Below, in pieces: positions 22,901-35,060 of a DNA stretch of 64,000 nt. Position numbers and translations under genes: made by a program. This DNA is from Blasia pusilla (taxonomy: Eukaryota; Marchantiophyta; Marchantiopsida; Blasiales), in contig CM114274.1 of assembly GCA_050084515.1 (NCBI GenBank), forward strand, positions 41,416,001 to 41,480,000, written 5' to 3'. The notes beneath the pieces are model-generated. The model saw only the letters and a list, made by a program, of their open reading frames with translations, did not search any database and was not told the DNA's origin. Each line of letters starts with the position of its first letter. Positions within the stretch are counted from its first letter, which is position 1.

Positions 22901-23878
22901 AATAGTGTAGATTCTCTACTAAATTATTCCTCATGTGAGGTACCATTGTTAGCACCATTTTGTCAGATTTTGATACTAGTACTTGGTGGAGCCTTTAGTC
23001 CAATGGTGGGATATTTAGTTTGGTATATCTCCAAGTCTAGAGTAGAACCTAGTATGAGAGATCATATGAGCTCCACACAAAGATAATGAAACCTCTCTAA
23101 CTCTAGATCCAAGTATAGTACTCTTAGCACTCTATATGTAGTTACCAAATTGGATGGAAAGAGAGTACACCTATCTTGATCTTTACACTCACACATGCTT
23201 ACCCACCATTTGGTGTCTCTTACCTACAACCACAAAAATCCCTCATTAAAAATGCCCCCTTTCATAAGAGTTCCATTACTTCTAACGCAATAGCTTTAAG
23301 GTCCGTAAGAAAAGCTCCCACTTCACCACAAAAACTATCACTAATTGTTGTAGAGATTTAGAGGCTTATCTATGTTACACCATGCTCTCATCTTGCTTTA
23401 TGTCATTGTTCATCCATTTCTAAGAGCAACAATGAATGATTTACATGAGATTACATATATATTAAATCACTTATATTAGCAATTAAAAATCCAGCTTCAT
23501 CCATAGTTATTCTATCAAAGGTCATTCCAAGGGCCAAACCTACCCAATTCTCCACCCCTTAAAGTCACTCATGCCTAAATGCTACATGTGTTTGAGTCAT
23601 GCCGCCCGAGTAAACTCCATGGGTTATTTTTTGCAAGAGTAGATTTCCCAACAGAGAGAGACTGCAAGAGTACACTTCCCAAGAGAGTACCCATGAAATC
23701 TTTCATGAAATGAGGATTGATAAAGAAATATGAAATGAGTGTAGTTGAATTGCTAGTTCCAAGCCACTTGAGATGCTTCTTTTGAAGCTTTTTTTTCCCT
23801 AATGCCTCTTGGGTTCCTGTAACATAGCATCTTCAAGTCATTCCATTTACATTCAAGTTCCAACATCTTCACATGCCA

Positions 23879-24030
23879 TTGCATATAATGTGGAATCTCC
23901 TTCTAAAGGCATTGAATGTGCTAGGATCGTTTAAAAAGGACTTGAAGATGGCATAAGTACCTCCAACTAGGAAACAAAGTTCAAAATAGCATCCCAATTG
24001 GTTTGGAAGGTGATTCCACATCATATGCAA
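23879..24030. repeat. 24-bp inverted repeat, 104-bp loop
   Basis: Arms 23879-23902 and 24007-24030 match at 22 of 24 positions when one is reversed (ttgcatat-atgtggaatc). A second nested pair (aaaaaggacttga near 23934 and its complement just beyond the right arm) makes the unit foldback-like, as in a MITE. Confidence 0.6.
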
Positions 24031-25636
24031 TGCTCAAGTCCTTTTTCCATTAACGCTCAAGGCCCAAGATTTAGACAAAGCATTGCAGGTGGAATGAGGT
24101 GTGAAGTCCAAACCCTTTCTGATTTCTAGCATCTCTTTTTCTCCCAAAGAGCGGCACAAGAGGAAAAAAGGGAGCAAGAATAAGGAAGGCACAAAGAGTA
24201 GTATTCTTGAAACTTAATATACTCCTCCACTCTTGAATGACTAATGGTGCTCATATTATTTTGGGGGCTTAAAATTGGTCTAGGATCACCATGAAAATAG
24301 CTCCCATATGCCATCTACTATACATTTTTGTAAATTTATGGTGTTACTCATATCCAATCATTTTCAACTTATCATTTATATGAAATATAAAAGCTAGGTC
24401 CTTGCCATTCTCATGGAGTTAAGGTTCTCAAAAGGAGATTCAGAAAATGGTTAGGCGCAACTCATCCTTCATAATAACCAAAAAAGTGCGGGAATGGGAT
24501 TCCTCAAGGATCACACCACTAGATAATTACATGTAGTTTGATGAGATCTAAAATTCTTTAATACAATTATAGACTCCCATGATAGATGATTTTTGAAAAT
24601 GAGATCTTGGAGGGTATCTTGGGGCCCAAAATTTTCCAGAATTGGATTTCATTTCAATGAAGCACGGATAGATAATGGTTCCCTTTTGATCAATGTATCT
24701 ACTTCGAGTTTATAGTGATCAAAATATATATACAATGGAGATATGTAGTGCGCTGATTTAGAAGTTCCACAAACACCAATAGATTCCTCCATATAACTAT
24801 CTAACATTTCTCCTTCAAATAGTCCACCTTGCTTATAGATGTGATCTAGCCAACCTAGATTTGTAATAGTTGTATGCACCTAATGTAAGTCTTTTTCTTA
24901 CTTTCTTGAAGAGATAGACTTATGTTCTAATGGATTTTTAGCACTCATACTATGTACACAACATTTGTCATCTAATTTAAGTCTCTCTTTCTTGAGGTTC
25001 CGCAAATGCTAATAGATTTGGCACTCTTTATTTACATAAGATTCTCCTCCAACTGGCCTCTCTTCATACGGCATCCAACCTATTCAATGAGTCATGTGGT
25101 GTATTCACCCACCTTTTCCCTCCTTGGGAGTAGGGAACTACTTATTGTAGAACAACTCCATAATACCCACTCGAAATTCATGAATTCTTAAATCATTTAA
25201 GTCTTTGGAATACTATTTTTTAGAACTACGCAGACTTTAGAATATCTTATCATATTAGGTATGGAGTTCTATGGATCTTTTGGAATATTATTTGTGCACT
25301 TGCGTCCACGTTTTCAAATATCATAAAAATTGGTGTAGTCTCCTATTATCCATAGTTTTGGAACAATATCCAATGGACTTTGGAATATTATGTATATTTG
25401 TGCCCGACCCATTCCATATAGAGGTGTGTATGGCAGATGATGGAGTGCATGCTTCACCATAACTCGGCATTCTTATATAATATATAACTTTAGAAATTTT
25501 ATAGTTATAAAGTTATCTCCATTACTCACCCTTCATCACTAGAATAATGGAACTCTAACTTTCAGTTGTTTGTGGAACCATAACAACCCGTCTCAAGCTA
25601 GTGTATGTTATATAGATGCCGTTTGCCATTGTGGCA

Positions 25637-25850
25637 ATAGCTAGATAATACATTCTAAATTGTTGTATTTGCTCCCTAAGTGGGGGTGAATACTATCTAG
25701 CCCTTCATCACTCGATTGTTTCCAAGACTATGGTGCAAACATATAGCTAGATAATACATTCTAACTTGTTGTATTTGCTCCCTTAGTGGGGGTAAATACT
25801 ATCTAGCCCTTCATCACTAGATTGTTTCTAAGACCATGACCGTATTAATT
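25637..25850. repeat. 106-bp tandem duplication
   Basis: atagctagataatacattct begins at 25637 and 25743. Both copies continue through ttgttgtatttgctccct and tatctagcccttcatcact with few differences. Confidence 0.85.
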
Positions 25851-27179
25851 GGATTCTTTGGAATGGGTTGTAGGTTTGATGTATTTTTTCCAGAGTTGAG
25901 GAAAATTACATGTCACAAGAAACTTTCTTTATCCCAAATTAAAGCTAATGATAGGCATGTTCCTCGAGATGAAGCTAACAATATTCGTCCTTGAACCTTT
26001 AACTTCTATTATGAAAGTGAAGGATTTAAGGACATGAATACTAAGTTTCTAGAAAAATTAAAGTTTTACTGAGGACATTGAAGGATCTTTAAGAAATTAA
26101 TCTTAGCTTTAGTTTTGCAGATAATTTTATTACATGCTTTTTTATGCTAAAATTGAAAGTTTAGTCCCTTGAATTAAGGAAGTGAAAAGACTTATGGAAT
26201 AGGACTAAAATTGGAAGGTGGTCCGGAGAAAATTTCTACTTCAATCCAATGAAACAAAAGAGGGGTTTGTATTTTCGAGTCTACATAAGAATAATTAAGG
26301 GTGAAGTTAAGCATGAGAGTAGCGTAACAATTTCTTGGAGGTAGTGAAATGATTTAATAGATGCACCATAAGACACCTTCTCCAACATGAAAAGAGGACA
26401 AGAAGAGGACATGAAAAAATACTCACGTAAGAAACTTGGGCCTTAGAATAATCAAGTCCAAATGAGGAGATATCTATAAAGACAGTATAGATGTGTAAGA
26501 AAAAAAGTATCAATTTTTCATAAAGGGTAATATGATGATTCTATAGATAGAGTCCCATACACCACGAAAGATTCTGACCACTATGTTATTCTCCTAGATA
26601 GCCGTGAAGGTCAACCAAACATATTAGAGTATGTCTCTTATTTCTCATGCACCATGGGAAATTTTCTCCTCATAAAAGTTGGGAAAAGATGCAGCTCGTT
26701 CAAAGTTTGAGAATATTTTATGTCTGGTTCCACTTTCTCTATTTTTCTTGGATGGCCATTTTATGTCAATTCTTATAACATGCCATTTCCACAAAGGAAC
26801 ACTCTTCTCTCATCGTGGACTAGCAAGACCATTAGAAGTAGAGCACTCACACTACCCTAATCCATACATACAAGGTAAACTTTAATCTTCCCTTGAGGAT
26901 CAACTTAGTATTCAACTTGTCAAGGTATCCTAGATATTTACAACGTGTAGAAAAGCCCTCCACACATCCATTCTGAAAGCAAATCCATCTTTGTTCCCTA
27001 GATTTTCCATCAAAACTTCCTCTCGAACATAAACGGTGAGCACATAAAAATTGTACTTTCTTTTTATATTAGGAATAGTATTAGCGCCAGTTTCAACATA
27101 AGTCTACAAAATAATAGCCCCCATGGAAACGGAATGAATGACGTTGCCTCCGGAATGACCGCTTGACAACAACTGGACA

Positions 27180-27775
27180 TCTGTTGAGAAGGTGCGATTT
27201 CATTACCAAACACGGCGCTACAAGATCAAGAGCGTAGTAGATTGTCCGTCCGCTCTTAATCTTGTAGCGGCGCGTCCACCTTTTTATTTGACGAAAACTT
27301 GGAGCAGATTCGCTGAGGCACACAGAAAGCTCTCCGGTTCTCAGGTAAGAGCTCTTGTCAATGGCTGGCGGAGTACTCCCATACGTCTCGCGAGAGGCGA
27401 ACTGTTCTCGTATATAGAAGACGGATGTAGAGAATTCCGCTCCAATGAACGATGTTGACAACAACTGGATATATATTGAGATGGTGCGATTTCAGTAGCA
27501 AACAGGACACCACTGCGGACAATCTACTCCGCTCTTGATCTTGTATCGGCGTGTCCACCTATCCAGTTGGCGAAAACTTGGAGCAGATTCGCTGAGACAC
27601 ACAGAAAGCTCTCCGGTTCTCAGGTAAGAAACTCTCGTCAATGAGAGCTCTTACCTGAGCTCGTCTCGCGGAGTACTCCAATACGTCTCGCGAGAGGCGA
27701 ACTGTTCTCGTATATGGAAGGCGGGCGTACAGATGAAGAGCGGAGTAGTTTGCTAATGAAATCGCACCACGTACA
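27180..27775. repeat. Compound direct and inverted repeat cluster
   Basis: A block of about 280-300 bp occurs twice head to tail: ggagcagattcgctgag at 27301 and 27580, gtctcgcgagaggcgaactg at 27385 and 27685. A 20-bp hairpin lies at 27215-27270 (one mismatch). A hairpin with 11-bp outer and 5-bp inner stems lies at 27619-27659. The opening ggtgcgatttcatta motif (27191) returns inverted at about 27750-27771. In copy 2 the loop of the first hairpin appears inverted. The cluster ends just upstream of the pseudogene, and part of it resembles the 5' region of the intact gene at 63,596. Confidence 0.75.
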
Positions 27776-27812
27776 ACTCCGTCTTCAGATCCCTTCCCAT
27801 CAGCTATGAGTC

Positions 27813-28310
27813 ATGGAGCTTGTCCTCCTTGTACGTGCTCTCCTTATGTCGCCGAGTCTGGTTTTGCCGCCGTAGACCCCACCACTCACAGGTTCGATGG
27901 CTGCCACGGCGATGGGACCGTATTCACGAATGCTCCCGACAAAGAATGCATCGCTCTGGGAAGCTCGCCGCTGTCGTTGTTATACGGAGGAGGCCGCAAC
28001 TGCAGCGTGTGCGAACAGAGGCTGTTCAGGGGAGAGACAGTGAGTGCGTGACTCTCTCCCGCTCCGTAACCGGGAGTGGTCGGACGGTGTGCGTGATCTT
28101 GGATGGCCACCGTCAGCTCCTGGATACTCCGTCCTCGAGCTCCGACGCCGCGCCGTGCCATGGAGCCCAAGATGATCGGAGACTTGTACACGGAGGGATC
28201 TGGGCAAAGGCTCACCGGGGCCTTCTCGGCCGAGCTCGCGCCCGTGGCCGTAGAGGACAAGGCGAGCTGGGTCCAAGTACGCGGCGGTTTCTTCCAGTCT
28301 GGTATTGTCC
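27813..28310 (+). pseudogene. Broken subfamily B six-cysteine gene
   Basis: Nucleotide similarity to the gene at 63596 runs from the ATG through the mature domain and the serine-rich linker to that gene's last visible base, then continues. Damage is clear: a net +2 shift at the signal-peptide end with an in-frame TAG; a 23-bp deletion after the third Cys codon, between two tgc triplets; and a further +1 change. Between these breaks the frame still reads VDPTTHRFDGC and DKEC, matching Cys1 and Cys2. The part beyond the linker shows what subfamily B may contain past the window edge: an acidic stretch near GAFSAELAPVAVED. Long frames crossing this region are composites of shifted frames. Confidence 0.8.
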
Positions 28311-28660
28311 AGATCTTGGATCGGGGAGAGAGATCCGGAGCTTGGACCGGGGAGAGGGAGATCTTCTGGAGCTTCGCGTCGGAAAGAGAGTTATGGAGTT
28401 TGGACCGGGGAGTGGGAGATCTGGAGCTTGGACTGGGGAGTGGGAGACCTGGAGCAGATTTCTGGAGCTTGGAGTCGGACAGAAAGCTATGAAGCTTGGA
28501 CCGAGGAGAGGGAGATCTTCTGGAGCTTGGAGTGGGAAAGAGAGTTATGGAGGTTGGAGGGGAGAGAGATCTGTATCTTGAAGTGGGAAAGAGAGATAGA
28601 GATTTTGGAGGGGGCAGAGAGAGATGTAAAGATTTTGGAGGGGGCAGAGAGAGATGTAAG
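28300..28660. repeat. About 30-bp purine-rich repeats 3' of the pseudogene
   Basis: Degenerate ggagcttggaccggggagag units end in a perfect 30-bp duplication (gattttggag at 28601 and 28631). No coding role; the long open frames follow from the in-phase period. Confidence 0.8.
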
Positions 28661-29099
28661 GCTTGGATGTATGCGGTGCTTTGGCCACAGATCTTATCTC
28701 TCGGTGGCTCTGATGTTTAGATTTAATTTATGTCATTGTTGTTCATGAGGGTGCGGTTTTGTTGTTCATGAAAGTAGTAGAACTCCTAACCGCCTCGCCA
28801 CTCCATTCTTTCAACATCTTCCTTTTCTCATCTCGTAAATGGGTGTGTGGACGCATCCCAGGTCCCAAACTCGATCTCCATTCACTTGATTCATAGACTG
28901 GATACTTGAGAACTGAGGTAGATCGTTCGATTGACGTTGCTATCTTATGTACGCCTGATTTTTTATCTCTGGAAAACTCCAGGTGAAAAGCCATCCATGT
29001 CCAATAGACAACGAGACTTGGCTATTAAAGAACCCAAACATGTGAAAATAGATGTCCATTCACCACATGAGTACTGAAAGCTAGAGGAGACAGATCTGA

Positions 29100-29390
29100 A
29101 AAGTCTATCATTGTCTCGACATCCCTGTTGTATCTGCACTTGCTTTCTTTAATTTCTGGACAACTCGATGCGACGTCGAATCCGATTCACGTCCACCACA
29201 CAATGCTAGTAAGTTTCTACAGACTCATGGCCCAGCTAAATGTCTTATAACCATATCAGCTCGCACTCAGCCATGCTCATTTATCCGAGGTCCCTATTCT
29301 GCCTGCACTTGATAAATTATATGTGCAGAGGTCGAAGTGACAACTGACTAACCTCCACAATACCAAACAAAACTATTGGGCTTATAGGTA
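29100..29390. repeat. Dispersed repeat, copy 2
   Basis: Shares aatccgattcac, ccctattct-cctgcacttgataaat and accaaacaaaactattgggctta with 8310-8520. A shorter echo (tttatc-gag-t--ctattct) follows near 29450. Confidence 0.55.
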
Positions 29391-29689
29391 TACCCACACG
29401 CATGTGTCAAACCCGATCGGCTAGCACTGCAGCCGATCGGGTTCATTTATCAGAGATATCTATTCTCTGCTCTTAATGAGGGACATGTGATTCATATTGG
29501 TCGCGAATAAGCCTAGGGGAACACGAAATGTGTTTGGAAATTTGATCATCAGGAAACTAAACCCTATACCTCGAGTAACCGCAGGGGAACACAAAAATTT
29601 AGAGTATACGCATAGAGTAGAAGTAGTGGACTCGAGGGCGGAGTGTTTGTTGACAGGAGCGCTATACGAGTGGTCCTTTCCATAGGCTG

Positions 29690-30090
29690 AGAACATTTTT
29701 GTGGTGGATGCGAATCGGTTAGTTCGAATCAAAGAAGTAAGTGAAGATGGCAGGAGTGAGTGTCGGCTGATCGAGATTCAAAAATGTGCCTTGCAAATAT
29801 ACACCACCGAAAGGGACTCTGCCTTTGGCATCCAGAGCTTTCTGCTCTCACTGCTTTTGATTATGTGGAGTGCTAGACAACCTGAAGTGGCAACCGATTC
29901 ATATACACCACCGAAAAGTATTAAACTAAGACCTTAGCAACCGCACCACACACCTTTGAAAATAGGATCATCTGGTCCTCCAGCCTACCTTCATTTGAAA
30001 TCCCTAATCTCCGATTGTTTGAAATGACCACAGATTCACATACACCACCGAAAGAGTTGGGTCCAGTAGTTTCGCGTGCATTCGCTTGAA
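29690..30090. repeat. Degenerate tandem repeat with atacaccaccgaaa
   Basis: The 14-mer atacaccaccgaaa occurs near 29799, 29903 and 30040 (spacing 104 and 137), twice preceded by gattca. Non-coding. Confidence 0.7.
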
Positions 30091-30202
30091 TTTGAGTTCA
30101 CTTTATACGTATACGTGTTGTGGAGATGTGCATGTGAGTGTGGAGAAACTACAATGCTTCTCTCCTGTGCACGCGCGAGAGGAGGCAGACTATGCATTCG
30201 AA

Positions 30203-30231
30203 GAGTGTGCTAATTGGGGTTTAGCACACTC
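30203..30231. repeat. Perfect 11-bp hairpin
   Basis: gagtgtgctaa, a 7-nt loop, then its exact reverse complement. Confidence 0.75.
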
Positions 30232-30559
30232 CTCGAGCGCACACTTTAGTAAAAGATTCAACATTGAACGCTGCTCCGAAGTGCTACCTAGCGCCATAGG
30301 TGGGATTGGATCTTCCCGAAGCACTATGCATTACGTCCGAGGGTGAGGGCGTCACAGGACGAGTGGTGGACTTACGCATATTGTGAGCATAGATTCATGA
30401 ACCTAAGGTGCTCAGTTCTGATGGATGCTTCGCTCTTATTTTATCTATTTCCAAAAGTTTTGAGTAGCTGCTGAAGCTGATTCCTGACCGTCATTAAGTT
30501 ATTGTTGTTTTACGTCGACTATCTATTAAGTACAGGATTTGTAATCGTCCCGTTTGCGT

Positions 30560-31050
30560 GTAGAGGTGAGGGTAAAAAATCGATTCGTGGTCTTAGCTCC
30601 CAAAAGTTCACTGCATTTATGGGTTACTTAATTCTTAGGTACATGCGTCACCAACACAAGTTAACATGAAGCAAAGGAGTGCGGATCCACCACACCGTGC
30701 GTTCTGGTTTTCAGCTGTAAGTGTCGGTAAATTAGCGCTAAGTAATTCAATCTCGCCGCCCTGTGCGACCCTGGAATGGAATCATTCTTCGCAGGGGGTC
30801 TTATAGTATCTCCCGCACACCAGATGGCCGAGTCTCATTCGAGGATGGGTTTATTGTCCTTTCACTGCCGGAAGGGTACACGTGCATGCACTCGTGGAGC
30901 AGATGGTACAATCCTACGGCGCACATCCAGACACGCATGGACACGTGCACCGAATCGAGTGAGGGATGAGGATGGAGAGGAAATCTAGCGAGAATCTACG
31001 CCCGCCCTTCACTCGTGTCCGTTCGTGGAGCATAATCAACGCTCCACGTC
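30560..31050. repeat. Dispersed repeat pair, copy 1
   Basis: Ordered, same-strand similarity to 34550-35060: ct(c)ccaaaagt, atgggtt, caacacaagtt-acatg, ctggaatgga-tcattctt-gcag, acgtgc-tgca-tc-tggag and gcaccgaatcg. About 500 bp, non-coding, moderately diverged. Confidence 0.6.
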
Positions 31051-31059
31051 CAACGGATC

Positions 31060-32370
31060 AGATATCGCTGCATCCACGCCGAACGATGAAGATCTCAAAC
31101 ATAGCTTCGGTTGTGTCATGGTTAATTAACCAGTATGGTTTTGGGATTTTTAACCAAGAAGCACTAACACAGCATAGGGAGGCATTAGGGCAGTAACTCG
31201 ACAGGAAAACGTTCCACGAAGTTCCATTAAGTTCACGAGTGATTATTACCGAAAATGTTGTAAGCTAACCCTTACACTTTCCTCGTATTAAGACTCTTGC
31301 TTCCTTCACGAGATCTTTGCTTCTAGCACCCGATGTAAACTCACTTCAATTGAACTATAGTGCTACACCAAGAGCTCCGCTGAAGCTCATTCTGATACTG
31401 CAGGAACAAGGACTTTTGAGATACGCTTTGGTTTCAAGAGATGATTGGAGGGCTCTGTTTCTTCGCTCATTCACAGTATCCCACACTAATTCGCCCGTCT
31501 AGGGTTCATGACATAATCGTGAACGACACAAGAGAGGAATTTCTGAAAAGCACTCTCCAAAATCATCTCCTTTCTCCACTCAAAGTAAACGAATACGAAA
31601 ATCCGAAGTTGATCATCCGAAAATATCAAGAGCATATTAGATTTAATTTACTTCTCGTTAGTATTCCTCTTATAGAGAGCAACACTCCAAAGTGGACCAT
31701 AGAGCACTCTCCAGAAACAAATGGTGCTCGTGCGAGCTGTTTGGTGGTAAAGCAGTTGAACGCTGGAGAATGAAATTAAAGGAAAGCGGAGGAAGGAAAG
31801 TAGTATAAAAAAATGTGACAGTAAATGAAGCAGAGCGTCAACTGGATGGAGACCGGAACTGCAATATAGTCCGAGCGAACTTATTTCCACAATGTTGCAG
31901 ATTAGGATCTTGGAGAGCACTTTTCTGTCGGGGCCGTGGAAGTCGTTGTCCGCCCACTATCGAACCCAGAGCGGCACGCGTAGCACTACTTCAAGAAAGA
32001 GGCGGCTGATAAAATATGCGCATTTCGGAGCTGCTATGTGGAAGCTTTCATGGGGCACATTCTATTTATAACCAGACACCGAGAATAATCATTTCAAACC
32101 GGTTGTCATGCGTACACTATGTTCCTTTTTTATTAAAATAAAACTAATTCCATTCAAGAACTCTAGCAAAAATTTCCTACTCTCAGGAAATTCATCTCAT
32201 ATTTTCCTTCCCCCCACATCTCCATTAACATTTCTATATTCCGTGTTGAACTCCAGTTTAGATCAAACTATTCCTTTCTCTAGAACAGGAATGGAAAAGT
32301 TACGGCATCTTTGGGCTCGGCTGGGATGCATTAGAGGAGTTTTAGGTAGCTCCGCTTTCTCAAACCCTAG
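31060..32370. other. Intergenic, no gene seen
   Basis: Only short frames without recognisable domains. Confidence 0.5.
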
Positions 32371-32375
32371 TAGAC

Positions 32376-32453
32376 AATGAAGAATGACTACTGAGCAGCC
32401 CGTGCATGGAGTGAATGAAGAATGACTAGTGGGTAGCCCGTACATGGAGTGAA
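32376..32453. repeat. 38-bp tandem duplication
   Basis: gaagaatgacta begins at 32379 and 32417; both copies run through agcccgt-catggagtgaa. Confidence 0.85.
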
Positions 32454-32480
32454 AGGACTAATAGAAAAACTGTGGGCACT

Positions 32481-32513
32481 TTTAAAGTGTTTGCAAATTG
32501 CAAACACTTTAAA
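32481..32513. repeat. 33-nt perfect palindrome
   Basis: tttaaagtgtttgcaa, one central base, then the exact reverse complement. Confidence 0.85.
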
Positions 32514-32540
32514 CTTGCGCTCTCCCATAATAATATAACA

Positions 32541-32702
32541 GATTGTGTTGTTGGTTAGGGATGAAAGAAAGGAGTTGATAACTCTGCTGTGTCAAACCCC
32601 AGTAGACAATGAATAAAGATCGCGCTGTTGGCTAGGCATGCATTAAAGAAAAGTGTGTAAGTAGTTTTTGGTTGTTGAACCCCATTAGAAAATCAATAAA
32701 AT
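32541..32702. repeat. About 84-bp tandem repeat, two copies
   Basis: Both copies share gctgttggctagg-like, aaagaaa and aacccca-tag-aaat-aataaa blocks. Confidence 0.6.
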
Positions 32703-32767
32703 AAGTAGACACCATTAAAAGGGCTGTTCAGAACTTGAACTTGCCAGCCCGACACAGAGTTAAATAT

Positions 32768-32831
32768 GATGGAGCTGAAATTCTCTGCCATGGCTTCACT
32801 TTTACCCAGAGCAGAGAATTCCAGCTCCATC
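32768..32831. repeat. 21-bp stem hairpin, 22-nt loop
   Basis: Arms 32768-32788 and 32811-32831 (gatggagctg-aattctctgc) are complementary at 20 of 21 positions, with weaker pairing beyond. The size fits a miRNA-like foldback or MITE remnant. Confidence 0.75.
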
Positions 32832-32929
32832 AAATTCACTGCAGAGAAGATGAACCCATAGCAGAGAAAATGGTCAAAATCATAGGGTGTCATAGTTTTG
32901 AAACAAAAATCATATGAATCTTTGCGTCG

Positions 32930-33350
32930 TGAAAGACTACACCTCTCAAAACGTACTCAAGAGCTCCAAAATCGCGTCCTCCCCTCCACTATCAATCGAA
33001 TCTCAAGCAACATCGGCATCCCCAACTCAGGCTGGTCTAAATGGTAGTGGACCTAGAACTCTAGATCGCCTCGCAAGATTTTCATTGACAGCAGGGACAG
33101 AGTGTCAAACCTCCCCTTTGAGCCCTCACTACGAAACCCGGGTCAACACTCATCTCTGCTCATTTTTTAGAAATTGTCCACTTTGATAACGTCTCAGGCT
33201 CGCGTTCTGACCCGACTCTGAGGGCGATGGGGATCAATCTTTGCCTGGACAAAAAAGAACTCCATATTGTACAATAACATCTTATATTATGCTGAAAATG
33301 CAGACCTAGTTTGATGCCTGAGTTCAGGATGCCGATGTTGCTTGAGCAAG
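32930..33350. repeat. Dispersed repeat with inverted internal arms, copy 1
   Basis: Same-strand similarity to 62285-62710 (cctcccctttgag-cctc, cactttgataacgt, ggctc-cgttctga). A block of about 30 bp, ctcaagcaacatcggcatcc at 33003, returns inverted near 33317-33348, so part of this copy could fold back. Confidence 0.65.
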
Positions 33351-33439
33351 AGAAACCCCACACCTAGAGACATGGTAATATGAATTATTTCTACATCTGG
33401 AGGGGAAACGTCAAGTCCAATGCTGGAGAATAAAATAGC

Positions 33440-33650
33440 TTTGCGCTTGGAAATATGTTTGTTTATATATCCACACTGGTAACCTCTGTTTCATTCTCCA
33501 AGTTGTAGCTGTAATGCTTGTGTAATACCCAGGAATGAATTAGGTCAGAGCATGGAAATATGTACGTACAAATGTCCAAAACGGTATTCTGTATTTCATT
33601 CTCCAGTTTCTACTTGTAGTTCCAACTCGCTGAGAGCGGGTGTGGAAAGT
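33440..33650. repeat. About 104-bp tandem repeat, two copies
   Basis: tggaaatatgt begins near 33449 and 33553; both units run to tttcattctcca and ttgtag. Confidence 0.65.
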
Positions 33651-34549
33651 AATTTGTTGGTGGTTTTTCTTCCTACGCTGAGCTGGAAAGAATGAGGAAG
33701 TGCTAATCGCCTCAAAATAGTCAGAGCGGGAGTACAGAAGTTCATGAATGTGACTACGCTCAACCCTCTCCTTTTTGACAGAACCATGGACTCTTTCAAA
33801 CACTTCGTTGAATTATGTTAACTGTTCCCCACATATCGTAGCTCAACTTGCGTCATATTTACGAAATTCTCTCCATAACGTCCTCTTTCCATGAGGGCAA
33901 CAGTATGCGTCAAATGGAACAGTGTGGAAAAATTTTATTTGGATTTCCTATTTTTTGGAATCGTATCCTTTCGGTACTAAAGGGAAGTTGTAGTTGTGTT
34001 TGTAGGTGCTCAAGCCCACACCCACGTCAGTGCAAGAGACCTTTGACGGTGGGTGGTGGTGAATCCTTGGAACAAGCATTGAGTACAAATGGTGAGCAAT
34101 CACGCATGAGGCAGGAGGTTTTGAAGGTGACGTAGAGTGATCAGATTTTCTTGGCACGATTCGTGTGGTTGGCCAGTAGGGTTCGTGATTATGATATCAG
34201 ATGCGTTGCCCTCTGGCAGAACTGACTATTATGTGGCCATGACTTCCAAAGATTCTAAATCCTGTAATTGAGAACGTATGACAACTATAGTGTAGTGATG
34301 GTCACAAAAAAGCTTCAACATTTACTAAAAGCTTTCGAAAATAACAGGGCACCCAGAAGAAATCAGCAGCTCAGATTCACGACATTCGCAAGGAATCGCA
34401 CTGAACACCACATTAAAATGCGAATAAATTAAAATACGCAGAAGTCTAAAACTCGTTTGCATTAACCCAAACAATCTTTCGAAGCCATGCTCAAATTAGA
34501 GTTACTTCTGTTGAATGCGTGTCCGACTTCGAGTTGAAAACCCTCGTCC
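33651..34549. other. Intergenic, no gene seen
   Basis: No supported gene or strong repeat. Confidence 0.5.
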
Positions 34550-35060
34550 ATGGAGTTGCCTACGGTTCAGCTCTCAAAAGTAAAACGAATCTATGGGTTC
34601 TTTAGTTTTCAACACAAGTTCACATGGACCAAACTAAGTGCAAATCCACCTCACTATGTCCTCTGAACCACCTCACTATGTTAACCCTAGGATGGAAGCA
34701 TTCTTAGCAGCGGTCAGGTCAGCCCAGGATTTCCATGGTTAAGGTTCTCTTAGGAGATCACCTAAACGCACTGGATGACGGAACAGCATGCCGTAATAAT
34801 ACGGCATCATGTCTAAGAGGATGGGGATTGCAGGCCCAACGTCTACGTGCGTGCATTCTTGGAGCCAGATCGAGGACCCAGATGGATACCATCGTACAGC
34901 GCACATGAGGAGATGCACCGAATCGGGATTAGGGTGGGGAAAATACAGTTCTCTCACAGGGGGATCGCCGTCATTGAGGCTCCGCATCCATCGGATCCAA
35001 CGGCGCACAGGTATTCCGATGCATGCACCATGAGGTAGGGATTGAGATCTGGAGAGCATG
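34550..35060. repeat. Dispersed repeat pair, copy 2
   Basis: Partner of 30560-31050 in the same orientation. It contains an extra palindrome near 34,790 (atgccgta, 4 nt, tacggcat). Confidence 0.6.

Larger units (their letters stand above)
19901..27179. other. Long AT-rich gene-free stretch
   Basis: About 7.3 kb with no coding frame I can support. It contains one inverted repeat (23879-24030) and one tandem duplication (25637-25850), listed separately. The rest shows only short A/T runs and scattered short frames. Confidence 0.55.

Noticed and set aside
27820-28581. 253-residue plus-strand frame
   Set aside because: Crosses the frameshifted pseudogene and then purine-rich repeats; only fragments in other frames match the intact gene.
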